DNA of 64,000 bases from Angiostrongylus vasorum (Eukaryota > Nematoda > Chromadorea > Rhabditida > Metastrongylidae), in NCBI GenBank assembly GCA_018806985.1, contig JADANN010000256.1, forward strand, positions 2,703,501 to 2,767,500, given 5' to 3'. How positions within the stretch are numbered: position 1 is the first letter of the stretch; each line of letters opens with the position of its first letter. Shown here piece by piece: positions 1 to 11,499 of this stretch. The position numbers and the translations under genes were made by a program. A model generated the notes under the pieces. That model was not told where the DNA came from. It did no database searches and saw only the letters and a program-made list of their open reading frames with translations.

Positions 1-285
1 AGTGCATAGCGCAGTGGTCGGAGGCGCCCTGCAACACAAACGTGGGATCAATCCCCGCACCTGTGGTTCACCAAGCCGTCCATTCTCTTTGGCTCGGCAA
101 ACTGGTACTAGTCTTGTCTGAGAGGAGAGCATCACTGGTTCGATATATCGGTAAACAACCGCGAATCATTGTAAAGGTCGGATGTGCACCCAGTCACCTC
201 TAAAGTTGCTCAATGAAGTCTAATGCATGGCGCATCCCTCAGGGATTTATCAAGGCTATTGCTTTATCTTTTATCCTTAATGTCT
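1..285 (+). repeat. tRNA-derived SINE (family S1), left end cut by window
   Basis: Copy of a roughly 280-bp repeat found about ten times in the window. The head carries a pol III A box (TAGCGCAGTGG) and a B-box-like GGGATCAATCCCC about 30 bases later, the spacing of a tRNA. The body carries the family landmarks 'ggtactagtcttgtctg' and 'gcatggcgcatccctcag', and the tail ends in a tATCCtt-rich stretch. Non-coding; mobilised by a LINE in trans by general SINE biology. The partner LINE is not proven. Confidence 0.75.
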
Positions 286-919
286 TTATATCTCCCTGTA
301 ACACCCTCTGCATGTTTCAATGCGCTGATTCTGGTTTGTTTAAAGGAAATGAGAAGTAGCGGTGCGGAAGCACTCCCGCTGCCAAAGTAGAGGCCCGTAT
401 CCAGTTAATTCAGAGAGCTTTTATGCATGTGCACACTATAAATCTTCCATGCTCTAGTGCCTAAGAAAAGCTTCCCCCGTTGCAGCTTCTGGTTAACCTC
501 GCTCTTGTTGAGTTGGAGAAAAAGTTTTCGTAATTAAATGTGCACATCATAACACTATCAATTTTATCATTACACTTCAATGTCATTAGAGCTTCTTTGC
601 GGTGGATGACTTCTTTGAGAAGTTCCTTCTTCTTTTCACTACATGTGTGGATAAAAATGGTTGCTTTTTCATAGCAAATCCTCAACCAAAAGAAGACTCA
701 TGTGCCAACCACTGCTAGAGCAGTGCTTTTCGTCACCCTCAACAAATCGTATAGTATCTCTTCATTACACAATGCGCCTCATCTCCAGTTGCTGAGGGAT
801 CGCTACCGCTGAACGGTAAAGGATAACGCTTTCGGCATGATAGGTGCTCCATGCGTACGACTTTATAAATCATAGAGGTAACTGAATGGCTATCTGGCCT
901 ATATAACGACTTGCAGTGG
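286..919. other. intergenic, no gene recognised
   Basis: AT-rich sequence with only short open frames that start at non-ATG codons and show no recognisable motif. I see no RNA gene and no repeat shared with the rest of the window. Confidence 0.5.
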
Positions 920-1013
920 ATTACCAGTTGATGTTTTTCTTCAATAAGCAGACACGAGGTTGTTATTATAGATTTACTAGGATACAATAGCAGACGTTTC
1001 GGCGGTTTCCATC
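920..1013 (-). repeat. PLE-type tail fragment, reverse
   Basis: Read on the minus strand this contains an eroded hammerhead-like core (GAAACCGCCGAAACGTC), then a spacer ending in 'aacctcgtgtctgcttattga'. The same block is at 1180-1250 on the plus strand, so the two form an inverted pair. Confidence 0.6.
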
Positions 1014-1099
1014 AACTAACTTAAATACTTACAACAAATAAACGGTAGGTGTCCAAATGAAGCTGTTTCTTATGCGAATACAAATTTATTTGTTAGGTT

Positions 1100-1310
1100 T
1101 TATCTGCTGGGGTCATGAAAGTGTTTGGCTGAGTAGATCGCATCTCAATTTGACCTTTCCAGGCTCTGAAGAAGGCGAAACCGCCGAAACGTCAGCTATT
1201 GTATCCTAATAAATCTATAATAACAACCTCGTGTCTGCTTATTGAACAAAAACATCGAGTTATCAATTAATGCCGAGGTTAAGAGAAAGTCGGTCTTGGG
1301 GATTACCAGT
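1100..1310 (+). repeat. PLE-type 3' tail with hammerhead motif
   Basis: Matches the tail found after the PLE endonuclease at 58.7 kb: 'gtgtttggctga', then 'tgacctttccaggctctg', the hammerhead-like core, a spacer, 'cctcgtgtctgctt', and a final 'atgccgaggttaa' with 'agaaagtcggtc'. No coding part precedes it, so this is a solo tail. Confidence 0.65.
1162..1197 (+). ncRNA. hammerhead-ribozyme-like motif
   Basis: Order: GGCT, CTGAAGA, bulged A, hairpin GGCG/CGCC with loop AAAC, GAAAC, GTC, AGCT. GGCT pairs with AGCT/AGCC as stem I; CTGAnGA and GAAA are the two conserved core strands; GTC is the cleavage triplet. Stem III is at most the A15.1-U16.1 and C-G pairs, as described for minimal hammerheads of Penelope-like elements. 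Activity is inferred. Confidence 0.6.
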
Positions 1311-1319
1311 TGATCAAGT

Positions 1320-1400
1320 GATTGCTCCTATTCTCCCAAGCAAGTCTGGTACCAATTTGCCAAAAGCATTGGTGAGCCAGTGATGCGAAATCGAAGAAAG
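1320..1400 (-). repeat. SINE S1 fragment
   Basis: Carries the reverse complement of the S1 landmark around 'gtctggtaccaatttgcc' and little else; a short decayed copy. Confidence 0.45.
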
Positions 1401-1689
1401 GATCGCGGGCTTAATGCGGGTCACCTCTGTCCCCATACGCTTTCGTTGAACATATATTGTTCATTCCTGGACATGCACCTAAGGTTGCTGCAGATATACG
1501 TATAAATATAGTCACCTCCTAGGTAGAACTGAGTAAGTTGAAGCTGTATTTTTGTCTGTCTTGAGAGATATACAAAAGGCGACTCGGACTATGAGCAGCG
1601 TAAAGCAATCCTCAATACACCGGTCGTTTATATTTTCTTGCATTCCCTACTGATAGTCTCGACTGGTTTTCTAATCTACTATAACTAGT

Positions 1690-1895
1690 GTCACCAGGTA
1701 GAAAACTAGCTGAGAGAAACGCAAAGCAAAGGCCTCCATGGTTCAGTGTGTAGTACGTGGGGCCCCCGGAAAGGATAAACGTGGTTCGATGTAGTCCGGG
1801 GTCCAAGTTTTGCGAATATCTCAGTATCGTCGTGGTTGAATTTCACAACATACCCTGCCGTAAAATTTATAGTAGGCAGCAAATGGAAGGCTAAC
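1690..1895 (-). repeat. fold-back/tRNA-like repeat (family F), single arm
   Basis: Minus-oriented arm of the repeat seen in full at 40.2-40.8 kb. Landmarks are 'agctgaga', the 'ccccggaaagga' head, 'tttgcgaatatctcag' and 'ccctgcc..agtaggcag'. Diverged. Confidence 0.5.
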
Positions 1896-2159
1896 ATTGT
1901 CACCAGTTTTTCTGGTTGGTAAACACGAGGCTGGACAATAGGCCTTGAAATCGACTTCTTGCTGTAAAATGAACTGCAATGGATAACATGCAACAGTGGA
2001 TGAGAATTCAAATAGTCCCTCACCTGTGATGGTCTAACAATTCTTATCATAAGGCAGAGACGGACGATCCTTCTGATTTCGCCAACACTTGTTCCCACTA
2101 ATAACCCTTTTATAGCTTCTATTTGCTGGCCTCTGTCACATTCACCTTCCAAATGTTAA

Positions 2160-3353
2160 GTGATTCATAAAAATCTATCGGCTCTGCAACCTGTATCTCT
2201 GCACCGAAGCAAAAATTTTTTGGATCCATATCAGGTTGACTATGATCGAAGACCTAAGCAAAAGATTGTTATACCAATCACCACTGACCACACCGTGAAC
2301 ACATTTCTAGCAATCCACTTTCTCCAAACTCGCAAAGTCTGTTCTATACCTTATCATGTTCTCAACCCCCTCAATTCCTCCGGTTAACGAGAAAACTGTG
2401 GGAGTAGGGAATGTAGAAGTCAATAGGGAAAGTTGAAAAAAGGAGTGGGTCAACACGGCAAAGGCAATGGGTTTAGGGTCTTCAGTTATTTTCTTAGCTA
2501 AAAAGTGACTAACCAATTTGCCCTGTCCTTTACCTGCTCATTAAGACACATGACCTTATTTCAACTGGATGAGATTGCGTCCAGTGATCCATCATCATTT
2601 AAAGTTAGACCCATCATCAGTTGTATAGGATGGCCAACAGATAGAATATCGTGGTTCTTAAACCTTATCCTGTTCCAGTTCTTGAAAATTCATTCTAACC
2701 CAATCACCTAACACCAAAATATTCCTAGACCACCTATTGTGCCCTCAACCAAACAGCACGCATATAATGGAGTCATTCAATGTTACTTCACTTAATACTA
2801 ACGTATCGAATGGCTCCGCAGTGCAAGTCATTCTCAACCTACTCGAAGAGTGTGAAAGAAAATAAATATGTGTGGTTTGCTGATTCAACAACTGATGACT
2901 CTGACGGGGATTGCACTGAGTTCAGGTACAATATACTTGATCTCATGTAAGTCGTGTGTTGAGGAATATATAGGAGAAACGAGTAGACCGCTTTATGCCC
3001 GCATAAAAAGAACATCTAGAGGGGAAAGTCAGAAATCGTCAAAGCACTCCTCTAGGTACACATAGGGCACAAAAGCACAATGGCGATGATTTTGAAGTGA
3101 TTGTCCGGATCCCAGCGCAGGAATCGAAAACATCAACGCGCAAGACTCTTGAGGCGTTCTGGATAAATTTCAAAAATGCAAAGATGAACCGGAAAGACAA
3201 ATGCCTCACCATCACACGTGACCTGGCTCCCTATTTCAAAATGATTTTTTGACCTGGGCGGGTCTCGCTTACGACACCACATGAACAACGCGCGGGCCAG
3301 TCTCACTCGTAATGGCACGGTTAGTGGCCTTTTTGATCAATATGGCGTTTATT
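2160..3353 (+). mobile_element. Penelope-like element A, 5' part (RT and GIY-YIG remnants)
   Basis: Decayed PLE retroelement. Around 2590-2710 a reverse-transcriptase stretch reads KVRPIISCIGWPTDRISW, typical of PLE RT. Around 2910-3260 there is a GIY-YIG endonuclease remnant (GTIYLISCK, EEYIGET, then NFKNPKMNRK), broken by stops and frame changes. The sequence between RT and endonuclease is largely deleted. After the stop the 3' UTR runs to 3353, where an RTE element interrupts it; it resumes at 6544. The 18.3-kb PLE gives the uninterrupted version. Not functional. Confidence 0.75.
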
Positions 3354-6300
3354 CCACGGAGGTCCCTCATATGAGGGATCACGAGCCGGCTAGTCGCGAG
3401 GCTACGTGGCGTGTCCCCAGGTGGCGAAAAAGGGAGGTTAATCGCGGACCAAAAGTTACCTTATGCTTCCCTGAGACGCAGATGGATCCAGGGGATGAAC
3501 TCCCTGTTTCTACTGCGCCGATTTGGCACATATTTTCTGTATTTACGAGACGTATTCATGCACGAATGTCTGGGTGCGTTCAAGTTTATGCGGATTGTAT
3601 TGTACGAGTCAATTCGGCCAAAAGCCTGCAATCAGGTGACAGGGAATTATATGGAAGGCGGTTAGGAGTCGCCTCCAAAAAATAAGCTCAATGCCCACTA
3701 TGGGAGAGACGGGCAAGCTACCCGTGAGTATACCCAGTCCCCACGTTCAGAATCCATCAAGCTACACATGGGTATCAAAGTGCTAAACACAGTAAAAAGA
3801 AACGGGCCTCACTGCCCTGACTACGAAAGAGCCCCCAATTTCGCACCGTTGGGTAGGGCGAGTACGGAGAGGCTGCTAAAATCTCAGGGCCAATGGAAGC
3901 TGCCTGGATCGCGAAGAACTAAGGTGACGATGTGTACCTACAATGCACGTACACTTGCATCCGAGTTCTCGATTGAAGACTAGATCATGCAAGCGAAAAC
4001 GATAAGGAGTGACGTCACCGGCCTGGCGGAGAAGAACTGTTCCTCAGAACATGCGACAGTAGAGGAATCGGCGGCGTCGGCGTTCTCGTCAACACGAGTT
4101 TGTCCATGAACATCGATTCATTCGAACAACTTACAACCCGAATCGGACGTTTACGATTAAAAAGATGTGGATCAATTCCGGCTTTGACAATCTTAGTCGT
4201 TTACGCGGCGACATCAAACTATGACGAAGAACAAGTGGAAGCGATCTGTATGAAATTGGAGATGTTCTACAGAGAAGACCATACATTCTTCAAGGTCATC
4301 ACTGGATATTTTAACACCAAGACTGGATCAAGAAGAACGTGTGAAAAACGTCACATTGGGATCCACGGATTAGAACGGAACGAATAAGGCGAGCGGCTTT
4401 CTGAGTTTATCATGACGACCAAGACCATCGATGGCAACTCGTAATTCCACAAGCCCCACCCTCAACGCTGGACGTGGTAGTCTCCCAATGGAGATTACCA
4501 CAGCGTAATAGACCACATCATAGTAAATAGGTTTTGCCTAACCGATGTCGCTGTGGTCCCGAAATTCTACACGGGATCAGACCACCGTCTCCTTCGTGCA
4601 AGATTCTATTTCTCGCGGAAATGAAAAAAAGCCGCTGAATTGAAAAGCTTAAGTCTCAGAACCACCATAAACTGGCGCTTATTCATTTCGCTAGTCGGCT
4701 GTTGGGAAGATGTCGTTGTCGATAACATCGACGAGGAATACGACCGGCTCGTTCAACATGTTCACGTTAGCGCTATGAAAGCTGAGAGTTCGAAAGTCAC
4801 AAAGACACGTCTGAACACTCGAGGTGAAACGCCAGCGTGGAATTGCACGAGCTGCAGACAACCGCGGACTAACGTCCGAACTTGCAAAACAATGCAGAGA
4901 AGTGATAAAGAAGATCTTAAAGAGAGAAGAGCAGCAGTAATGGTCGAAGCTGCAGAGGCCCGGTAAAAGCGTTCGCAAAACTCACCGAAGCTTCGCCAAT
5001 TACAAGACCAAGATGGTTGGACTCCGACGCCCAGACAGAACAGTTATAGCGTCCAGAAAGGCAATGGAGAAAATCATTCACGGTTACTACTCAGATTGCT
5101 TCAGTAGCCACATAGTCCTTCCCTCATGTGGAAGGAGGATATAAGTCGTACCACTGGTTCTCGCTTCCAAAACCCGAAATGCTCTTTCGTCAGTGAAAAA
5201 TCGAACAGCTCCAGGTCCCGACAGGATAAGATCTGAACACCTGAAGAACCTTCCGTCAGTCCTCATAAACGCACTAGCTCGGCTCATCACACGTTACCTT
5301 TCTGAATGCAAGGTCCAGCAAGCAGGGTTTTGAAAAGAATTTAGTACGATGGACCACATCCACACGATAACAAGAGTCATTGAAGTATCACGAGAGTACA
5401 AAAGACCGCTCTGTCTCACTTTCATCGATTCGAAGAAGGCCTTTGACTCAATTAAGATAGAAGCAGTCATGGAAGCCACTGATATTCAAGGTGTCCCTAC
5501 CTAGTATATAAAGATTCTTCGTGGGCTTTACAAAAGTTTAACAACCAAGATATCACCATTCTACAATGGTGTTAACATCGACGTCAGAAGAGAGGTTAGG
5601 CAAGGCGATACCACATCGCCGAAATTATTTACCGCCACCCTCGAGAACGTCATGCGAACATTGGAATGGGATAATATGGAAGTGAAAATCGATGTTCGCT
5701 AATTACAGCATCTTGGCTTTGCTGATGATATTGTCCTTATAACACCAAACATTGGCTAAGTGGAACGTATGCTTGCCCACTTTGATAAAGCCTGCGGAAA
5801 GATTGGTCTTCGACTAAATCTCACAAAAAAGATGTTCGTGTGGAACGGATTGGTTTCGCATGTCCCATTCAGGCTCAATTAAACGAATATCTCCAAGTGA
5901 TCCAGTTATGTCTATCCAGGTCGGGAAATCAGTATGTTGAACGACTTAGCTCCGGAGTTAAGCAGGAGGAAATGAGCGGCTCGAGGAGCTTTCAACAGCA
6001 TCGGAAATGCAGTGAAAAAGAACAAAGTACACTTAACCCTGTGTCCATCTTTGGACCCAATGGTACTTCCTGCGTTAACGAATGCGTCAGAAACCTGGTC
6101 GCTGCGTAAACAGGATGAAAGACCACTCAGCGTTATCGAACGCGCAGTCGAAAGGACGATGCTAGGAGTATATCGTTTCAGACAACTAAGGGAAAGGATC
6201 CAAAGACCTGCGTCAACGATCAAAAATCAAAAATGCCATTCAATGGGCCAAACAGTCGAAAATAGGATGGGCCGGACACGTAATGCGTATGAACGAAAAC

Positions 6301-6543
6301 CGATGCACAAGAGTCGTTAGTTACTGGATTCCTCGGGATGTCAAACGCATTGCAGGAAGACCATCGACCCGAAAGTCAGAGTTCTTCACGAAGAGCCTGG
6401 GAGAAAAAATATGATGCTCGACGAGTCCCTAGAGCGAGCAGAACCCACTGGGCTACTCTTGCACGCGACAGGGAAAAATCGAAGATTTACTGGCACCCGC
6501 TCGAGTCTGTCGACGATCAACGGGACCACAGGTGATACAGGTG
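3354..6543 (+). mobile_element. RTE-type non-LTR retrotransposon, degenerate, inserted in PLE A
   Basis: Remnant of an element encoding an apurinic-type endonuclease plus reverse transcriptase, as is abundant in hookworm genomes. Endonuclease at about 3925-4620 (TYNARTLASE, later NIDSFEQLTTRIGRLRL and DHIIVNRF). Linker at 4640-5000. RT at about 5080-5830, with the fingers/palm part broken by stops and the catalytic region legible as FADDIVLITPN near 5717. C-terminal part at 6030-6540 (RKQDERPLSVIERAVERTML). At least six frame changes or stops, so dead. Flanked by a 12-base duplication, ATGGCGTNTATT, at 3342 and 6544. Confidence 0.85.
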
Positions 6544-6790
6544 ATGGCGTATATTTAAAAGTTTGATTTCATTAATACTATAAATATTCCACCGAGTATA
6601 GGGCTACTAATACATACAATACGTCCAGGCTCTGAGGAAGGCGAAACCGCAAAATGTCAGCCAGCCATCGACGGACTAACAACAACGACAACGACGAAGA
6701 CAACAACAACAACGAAAGCAAAAACTTACACCAACCTCGCATCAGCTCAACGAGATCAGTTTATAAGATCATATAAATAAAAATGATGTT
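6544..6790 (+). mobile_element. Penelope-like element A, 3' tail
   Basis: Continues PLE A after the RTE insertion. It matches 18372-18610 (start 'atttaaaagtttgat'), contains a hammerhead-like motif, then a CAA-rich stretch, then 'ccaacctcgcatcagctcaa' and 'gatcagtttataagatcata'. Confidence 0.75.
6628..6662 (+). ncRNA. hammerhead-ribozyme-like motif
   Basis: GGCT, CTGAGGA, bulged A, GGCG hairpin, then AAAA in place of GAAA, GTC, AGCC. Stem I GGCT/AGCC is perfect, but the second core strand is mutated and the stem II 3' side is short, so this copy is probably inactive. Confidence 0.5.
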
Positions 6791-7177
6791 ATTTCACCAG
6801 TCCATGCAGTTAAAGTGAACAAATCTTAACACATACCGGACCACATGTATTAAAATGGGTGTACACCACTTCAGTCGTCCACGGAGGCTTTCCAACCCAA
6901 CTTTTTGTATACTTTCGATAGCTTGTCCATGATATATGTTGTATTAGTTGTGGCTTATGAAAAGCTATTCTCTACACTTAACAACCCAAAAAACCTCTTT
7001 TGGCCGAGTTCATTTTGCAGCGAGAGAGTATTGCTGAAGGGCATGGTATGCAGCACAGAGACTGCAGCCAGTGTACAGAAAAAAAAGCTAGGGAAAAGGA
7101 ATAAAATAGAATGGCCGTTAGTAATTTAACAATATTAACGTTAAATACTTACAGTTCTAATTACAGTTACAGGCCAA

Positions 7178-7460
7178 GAGCGCGTGTTACGCAGTGGTCG
7201 AAGGCCCCCTGCAACACATGTGGAATCGATCCTGCGTCCATGGCCCACTAAGCCTTCCATCCACCTGTGGTCAATAAATTGCTACCAGACTTGTCTGGGA
7301 GGATAGCAGCACTGACTCGATATATCGGTTGGCTACCGCGAGTCATGGTAAAAGGCCAGATATGCATTCACTCACCTCCAACGATGCTTAATGAAGTGTA
7401 ATGCATGGCGCATCCCTCAAGGATTGATCAACGCCGAGAGCTTTATCCTTTTTTTTTATT
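7178..7460 (+). repeat. SINE S1
   Basis: Full-length copy: A box TTACGCAGTGG, B-box-like GGAATCGATCC, body 'taccagacttgtctgggagga', 'gcatggcgcatccctcaa', and a T-rich end. Confidence 0.75.
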
Positions 7461-7719
7461 TACACCTCTAACCTGCAATCAGTATCGACGGGATTCATTC
7501 AGAGATCATTCGTACTTGACCGAAATCAGCTAAAATCTTCAAATAAAACGCAATTTTTGGCTATAATAAATAATCGTCTCATAGAATATCGTAGTGGCAA
7601 TGTGCAAAGTGCACGACGTCCACTGAAACACTTGCAGCAACATATTATCGGTCGTGTTTCTTTGCAGTTGCCTTGTAGCATCTCACACATCTTCTCTAAT
7701 CCATTGTGTCGCTTTTTCA

Positions 7720-7955
7720 ACTTTTCTGGCGGCTACTTTTCTCGGGATATCAAATGCACAGCAGGAAGACCACAAACGCGATGATCAGAGTACTTCGCGA
7801 AAAGAAGATATGATACCCAACAGGAACAGGTTCCAAAAGGAATCAGAACTCACTCGGCTATTCTTAAGTGGGACAGGGAGAAGTGAAAAGTTTGCCGGTG
7901 CTTGCTTAAGTCACTCGACGATCAACGGAACGACTGGTGATATAGGTGATATTTT
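7720..7955 (+). mobile_element. RTE-type element, 3' terminal fragment
   Basis: Contains the extreme C-terminus of the same RT family as 3354-6543 (frames around SRDIKCTAGRPQT and later ACLSHSTINGTTGD) followed by the RTE end 'actggtgatataggtgat'. A 5'-truncated insertion of about 240 bp, as RTE elements often make. Confidence 0.65.
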
Positions 7956-8512
7956 TCGTCTCCCACATGGAACTTTTTTTCGCCCAGAAGTATTTGTGCC
8001 TTTTGTCATCAAATTGCATCCGTCAACTAAATCAAAAGGGTCTGTACATGTAAACAGAGCACTTTCCACCAACACCTTACTTTCTGTTATCGTAGAGCAA
8101 ACACTTATAAGGTACTACTGGGCTCACGGATAATCTAACTTTGTCACAACAATGTTTCTTCCTTCTCATATTCCGACTCACTGTCTTCATAGATTTAATC
8201 TGGAAAAAAGTAGAGAGGATTCGATGCTATCTTCCACATCACTAGCTTCTTCTCTGATAGGAGTAAAAGATGACGCCCTAGAAAAAGAAAAAAAGTGAAA
8301 ACAACAATAGAACAGTGGCCTTACATGTCGCTTTGGTGTGTTATCTATAGCATTCCTTTGAAAGTCGTGAAGCACAGACTGGTTTTCTTGTCCAGGAAAC
8401 CTTATATATTATGAAGTCTATCCAAAATAATGAAAAATTTAGGATCTTAACACACTCAATTTTTTTACCGTTTTTTCAAAAGCGATTGTTTTGGGCTCGT
8501 GCGAACTGGAGG

Positions 8513-9482
8513 TGATCAAAAGGTTGAAAAATTGGCATCCCCAATAAACGGGCTCGGTTTCGTTCAGTTTTCAGCAGACAAGCCATACCCAGTCTTTGGT
8601 CAATAATTTATGACAACTAAGGGAAATTCTAGAAAGCCCGCCTTAACAGTGGAGGTGTCCACCTTCTTATGATGCTTTCGTTATTTATTCTATACCTCCT
8701 ACGTCATCCTTTTCTCTTCACTTTTCCTCACTCATCTTTTTGTCAGCTGAAGATGACTTCAACTTTGATCTCAGTCTCAGATTTTCGTTAAGAGAAACAA
8801 CGAAAAAAATTTCAGGTGACGAGGATACCGTGGAGCTTACTGTGGTTTCTGTCGAAGAGACCGAAAAAAAGCGAACAGGAGGAATAAGGTGAACGCGTGG
8901 AATGTTCGTGTATTGTGCAGCAGAATCTATCGTGCCATTCAGAGAAGGAGTTGCTATCCGTCAGTATATCACGCGTAAGAGGCACAAGCACGGATTCACG
9001 TTAGTCAGGTTGTGCTCAAGAGGTGGCAACACGTACTGAGTTTTGGTACATGCTGGTAACAATCACTCATTGGCAGTAGATGTGTTGTGGCATTCTATAG
9101 TAATTAGCTTATGCACGATTTGTTTGTTGAAGTGACCCATCAACGACCATTTTTACCCATATCATACGTTACGTGCACACTTCTCATCACAAATTCAGAC
9201 ATGCCTTGTGATTCAATGGGAAATATGTGGAGAGTGAGGGTGAAAAACCTCGCTGAATGACTTCGAGATGATCGCCTACTTGTGCTACATTGGAAACGAG
9301 AATGTATCCTAACTGCTCACTTCTCATTTCCTAAAGCGGCACCAGTGGTTGGGAAGAAGCAAAACGATGTGCGGCCATTTTTCCCAGGAGTCATAGAAAT
9401 ATGACAATGGCTTCTTTGCGGAAAACTAAGCTAAATCGAGCCCGTTTATTGAAGATGCTATTTTTTGCAGGTATTGATCAAT
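8513..9482 (+). mobile_element. piggyBac-like DNA transposon relic
   Basis: Imperfect terminal inverted repeats of about 40 bp lie at 8534-8574 and 9420-9460, sharing CAATAAACGGGCTCG. The plus-strand interior reads SIVPFREGVAIRQYITRKRH, then LCSRGGNTY, resembling the piggyBac DDE core (DESMVPF.G...RQY...KRH.YG..L..LC...GYTY). Further on come RDDRLLVLHWK and a Lys-rich stretch like the later part of that family. Many stops and gaps; under 1 kb against over 2 kb for intact elements. The family call rests on remembered motifs. Confidence 0.6.
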
Positions 9483-10150
9483 CATTATTTGAAACATATA
9501 CGACTGGTAAGCAGTTATACTTTCAGCAAACATCTCAACTCATGATGAACTTCGTTAATTGAAGTGAGGGCTACCAGAATCTAGAGTTTCTGACCAATGT
9601 CAGGTTTGTTTTCACTCTACCATAAAAACTAAGTTTCTATGAAGATTTGAATCTTAGCAATTAGCACGTTCATCTTCATTATTCGACCTTTTCTTTTTTC
9701 TTCGCTAGTGAGAACGGGAGGCTGCGTGGTATCCTCCACATCTCCAGTTTATCGTCACTCTTTGATGAGAAGTCGATTGAGGTCGACGTTGAAATCATCA
9801 TTAGAGGTAAGAAAGTCACTAGTATCAAGAAGGAGATGGGTTAGAAAGAGAGAGACGGAGAGAGACAGAGAGAGAGAGAGAAAGCGTAAAGAATGAACAG
9901 ATGGAGGAAGCACAGAATGACGATAACCTCACAAGGGAGGTGAGGGGGACGCTTATATGCTCCGTTCTTCCAGATCTAGAACACGCCTAAAGGATGACAA
10001 AACAATAGCTGCAATTTCTCGAATTAAATTTACGGAGAATTTCATCAGTTCATTGATGTTGCTAATAAATAAACCTACTGAGTGATCTTTGCTTCCGATT
10101 AATGCGTGGCCGAAGGCGGCCACACTTGCAACAAGCATATCTCGGGGCAA
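9483..10150. other. intergenic with (GA)n tract
   Basis: No gene recognised. A purine-rich GAGA tract spans about 9846-9890 and gives a spurious Arg/Glu-rich frame. Confidence 0.5.
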
Positions 10151-10154
10151 ACGC

Positions 10155-10330
10155 TAAGAAGCTTCTTGCGTTGATCAGAGATCCTGAGGGATCCGCTATG
10201 CATTCGACTTCATTGAGTATTGTTAAAGGTGACTGAATGCATATCTGGCCTTTGCAATGACTAGTGGTGGTTACGACGTATCAAGTTAATGTTGCTATCC
10301 ACCCAAACAAGTCTGGTGCTACACTTTAGA
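10155..10330 (-). repeat. SINE S1, truncated
   Basis: Minus-strand S1 tail and body ('gatccgctatgcattcgactt', 'gaatgcatatctggcctttg', 'aagtctggt'). The tRNA-like head is missing. Confidence 0.55.
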
Positions 10331-10494
10331 AAAGTCATTACTTCGCCAGTGAGCGATAAAAACAATTTTTTTTCCTGCAATAATGTCTACTTATGAACCT
10401 CGTAATTCGTCTTGTTATCGAAAATATATCAGGTTGAATCGGTAGTAATTAAAATACTTCCTTATGCGGGAAGGGCACTTCGTTCCCATTCGTA

Positions 10495-10620
10495 ACACCA
10501 CGGCTCTGAGGAAGGAAATCGCCGAAACGTCGGCCACCGGCCAACAACAACGAAAAAGAAATCCTATACGAACCTCGCACCATCTCAAAAAGATCAGCTT
10601 ATAAGACCATATAAACAGGA
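10495..10620 (+). repeat. PLE tail with hammerhead-like motif
   Basis: Solo tail like that of PLE A: core motif at 10502, short CAA stretch, 'cgaacctcgcaccatctc', 'gatcagcttataagaccata'. Confidence 0.6.
10502..10535 (+). ncRNA. hammerhead-ribozyme-like motif
   Basis: GGCT, CTGAGGA, degenerate stem II (GGAAATCGCC), GAAAC, GTC, GGCC. Stem I can pair GGCT with GGCC using one G-T pair. Confidence 0.5.
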
Positions 10621-10654
10621 AATCTTATCAGCAATTACCCGTTAACAGAAATGA

Positions 10655-10780
10655 TCTGAAGGCACAAATCAGCATTGAACCCGAGTTCTCTTTTATATCT
10701 CGGCATACTTGTGGTTGTATTTCACACAATACCATTCCACAAAAGAGAGTAGACAGTAAATAAAAGGCAAACATTGTGAT
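10655..10780 (-). repeat. family F repeat fragment
   Basis: Matches the F-arm landmarks 'aatcagcattgaacccgag' and the reverse of 'gcagggtattatgcgaaata' with 'gagagtagacagtaaata'. Short and diverged. Confidence 0.4.
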
Positions 10781-11204
10781 CTCTAGGCAGCTGTTTTTAA
10801 GGCACTTCTTGGTAGCGATACTGATTTAGTTTGATACAGAGGGCAGTTGAAAACGGTCTTATCATCTGGATTTAAAGCATTATTTTGAAGCTTTCTTTTG
10901 CCCGTATATTTCCATCTCTCAATTCAAACATCGGTGATGGTCATGCGGAAATTGCCGTGTCTCGTACTGACGATGCTTGATGAGTAATTCTGTACTAGCG
11001 ATTCACTTTAATGAGAAGTCGACCCAAAAGTCTGGTTAGTGCATCTCCATACATTTCAAAAGCCCCCAAGTGTGTAGACATCTTATCTTGAGGTATTAGG
11101 ATTGTTTAATAGCAAGAAAAAAACACCAGGTATTAATTTTGTTGTAATTGAATAAAGAGTTGTTGATAGACGCACACCTTTTCACAGTAAAGATAGGAAA
11201 ATAA

Positions 11205-11495
11205 AAGGATAAAAAGGATAAAGCTCTGGGCGTTTTATCAATCCCCCTGACGGATGCTCCATACCTTCGACTTCGTCAAGCGTCGTTGAATGTGATTGAA
11301 TGCATATCTGGCCTTTTGCAATAGCTCGCGGTGGCCTACCGATGTATCGAGCCAGTGCTAATATCCTCCCAGACAAGTTCTGTACCAATTTGCCGACCCC
11401 AGAGGGATGGAAGGCTTGGTGGGCCCTCGGTGCGGGAAGCGATGCCCGTGTGTGCTGCAGAGCGCCTCCAACCACTGCGTCACACGCGCCCAGAT
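11205..11495 (-). repeat. SINE S1
   Basis: Full-length minus copy: tail near 11215, 'gcatatctggccttttgca', 'gacaagttctgtaccaattt', head with B-box-like and A-box sequences at about 11440-11490 (complement of CGCAGTGGTTGGAGGCGC). Confidence 0.7.
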
Positions 11496-11499
11496 ACGG

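Noticed and set aside
9708..9896. Arg/Glu-rich open frame
   Set aside because: It is driven by a GAGA simple tract and starts at a non-ATG codon.
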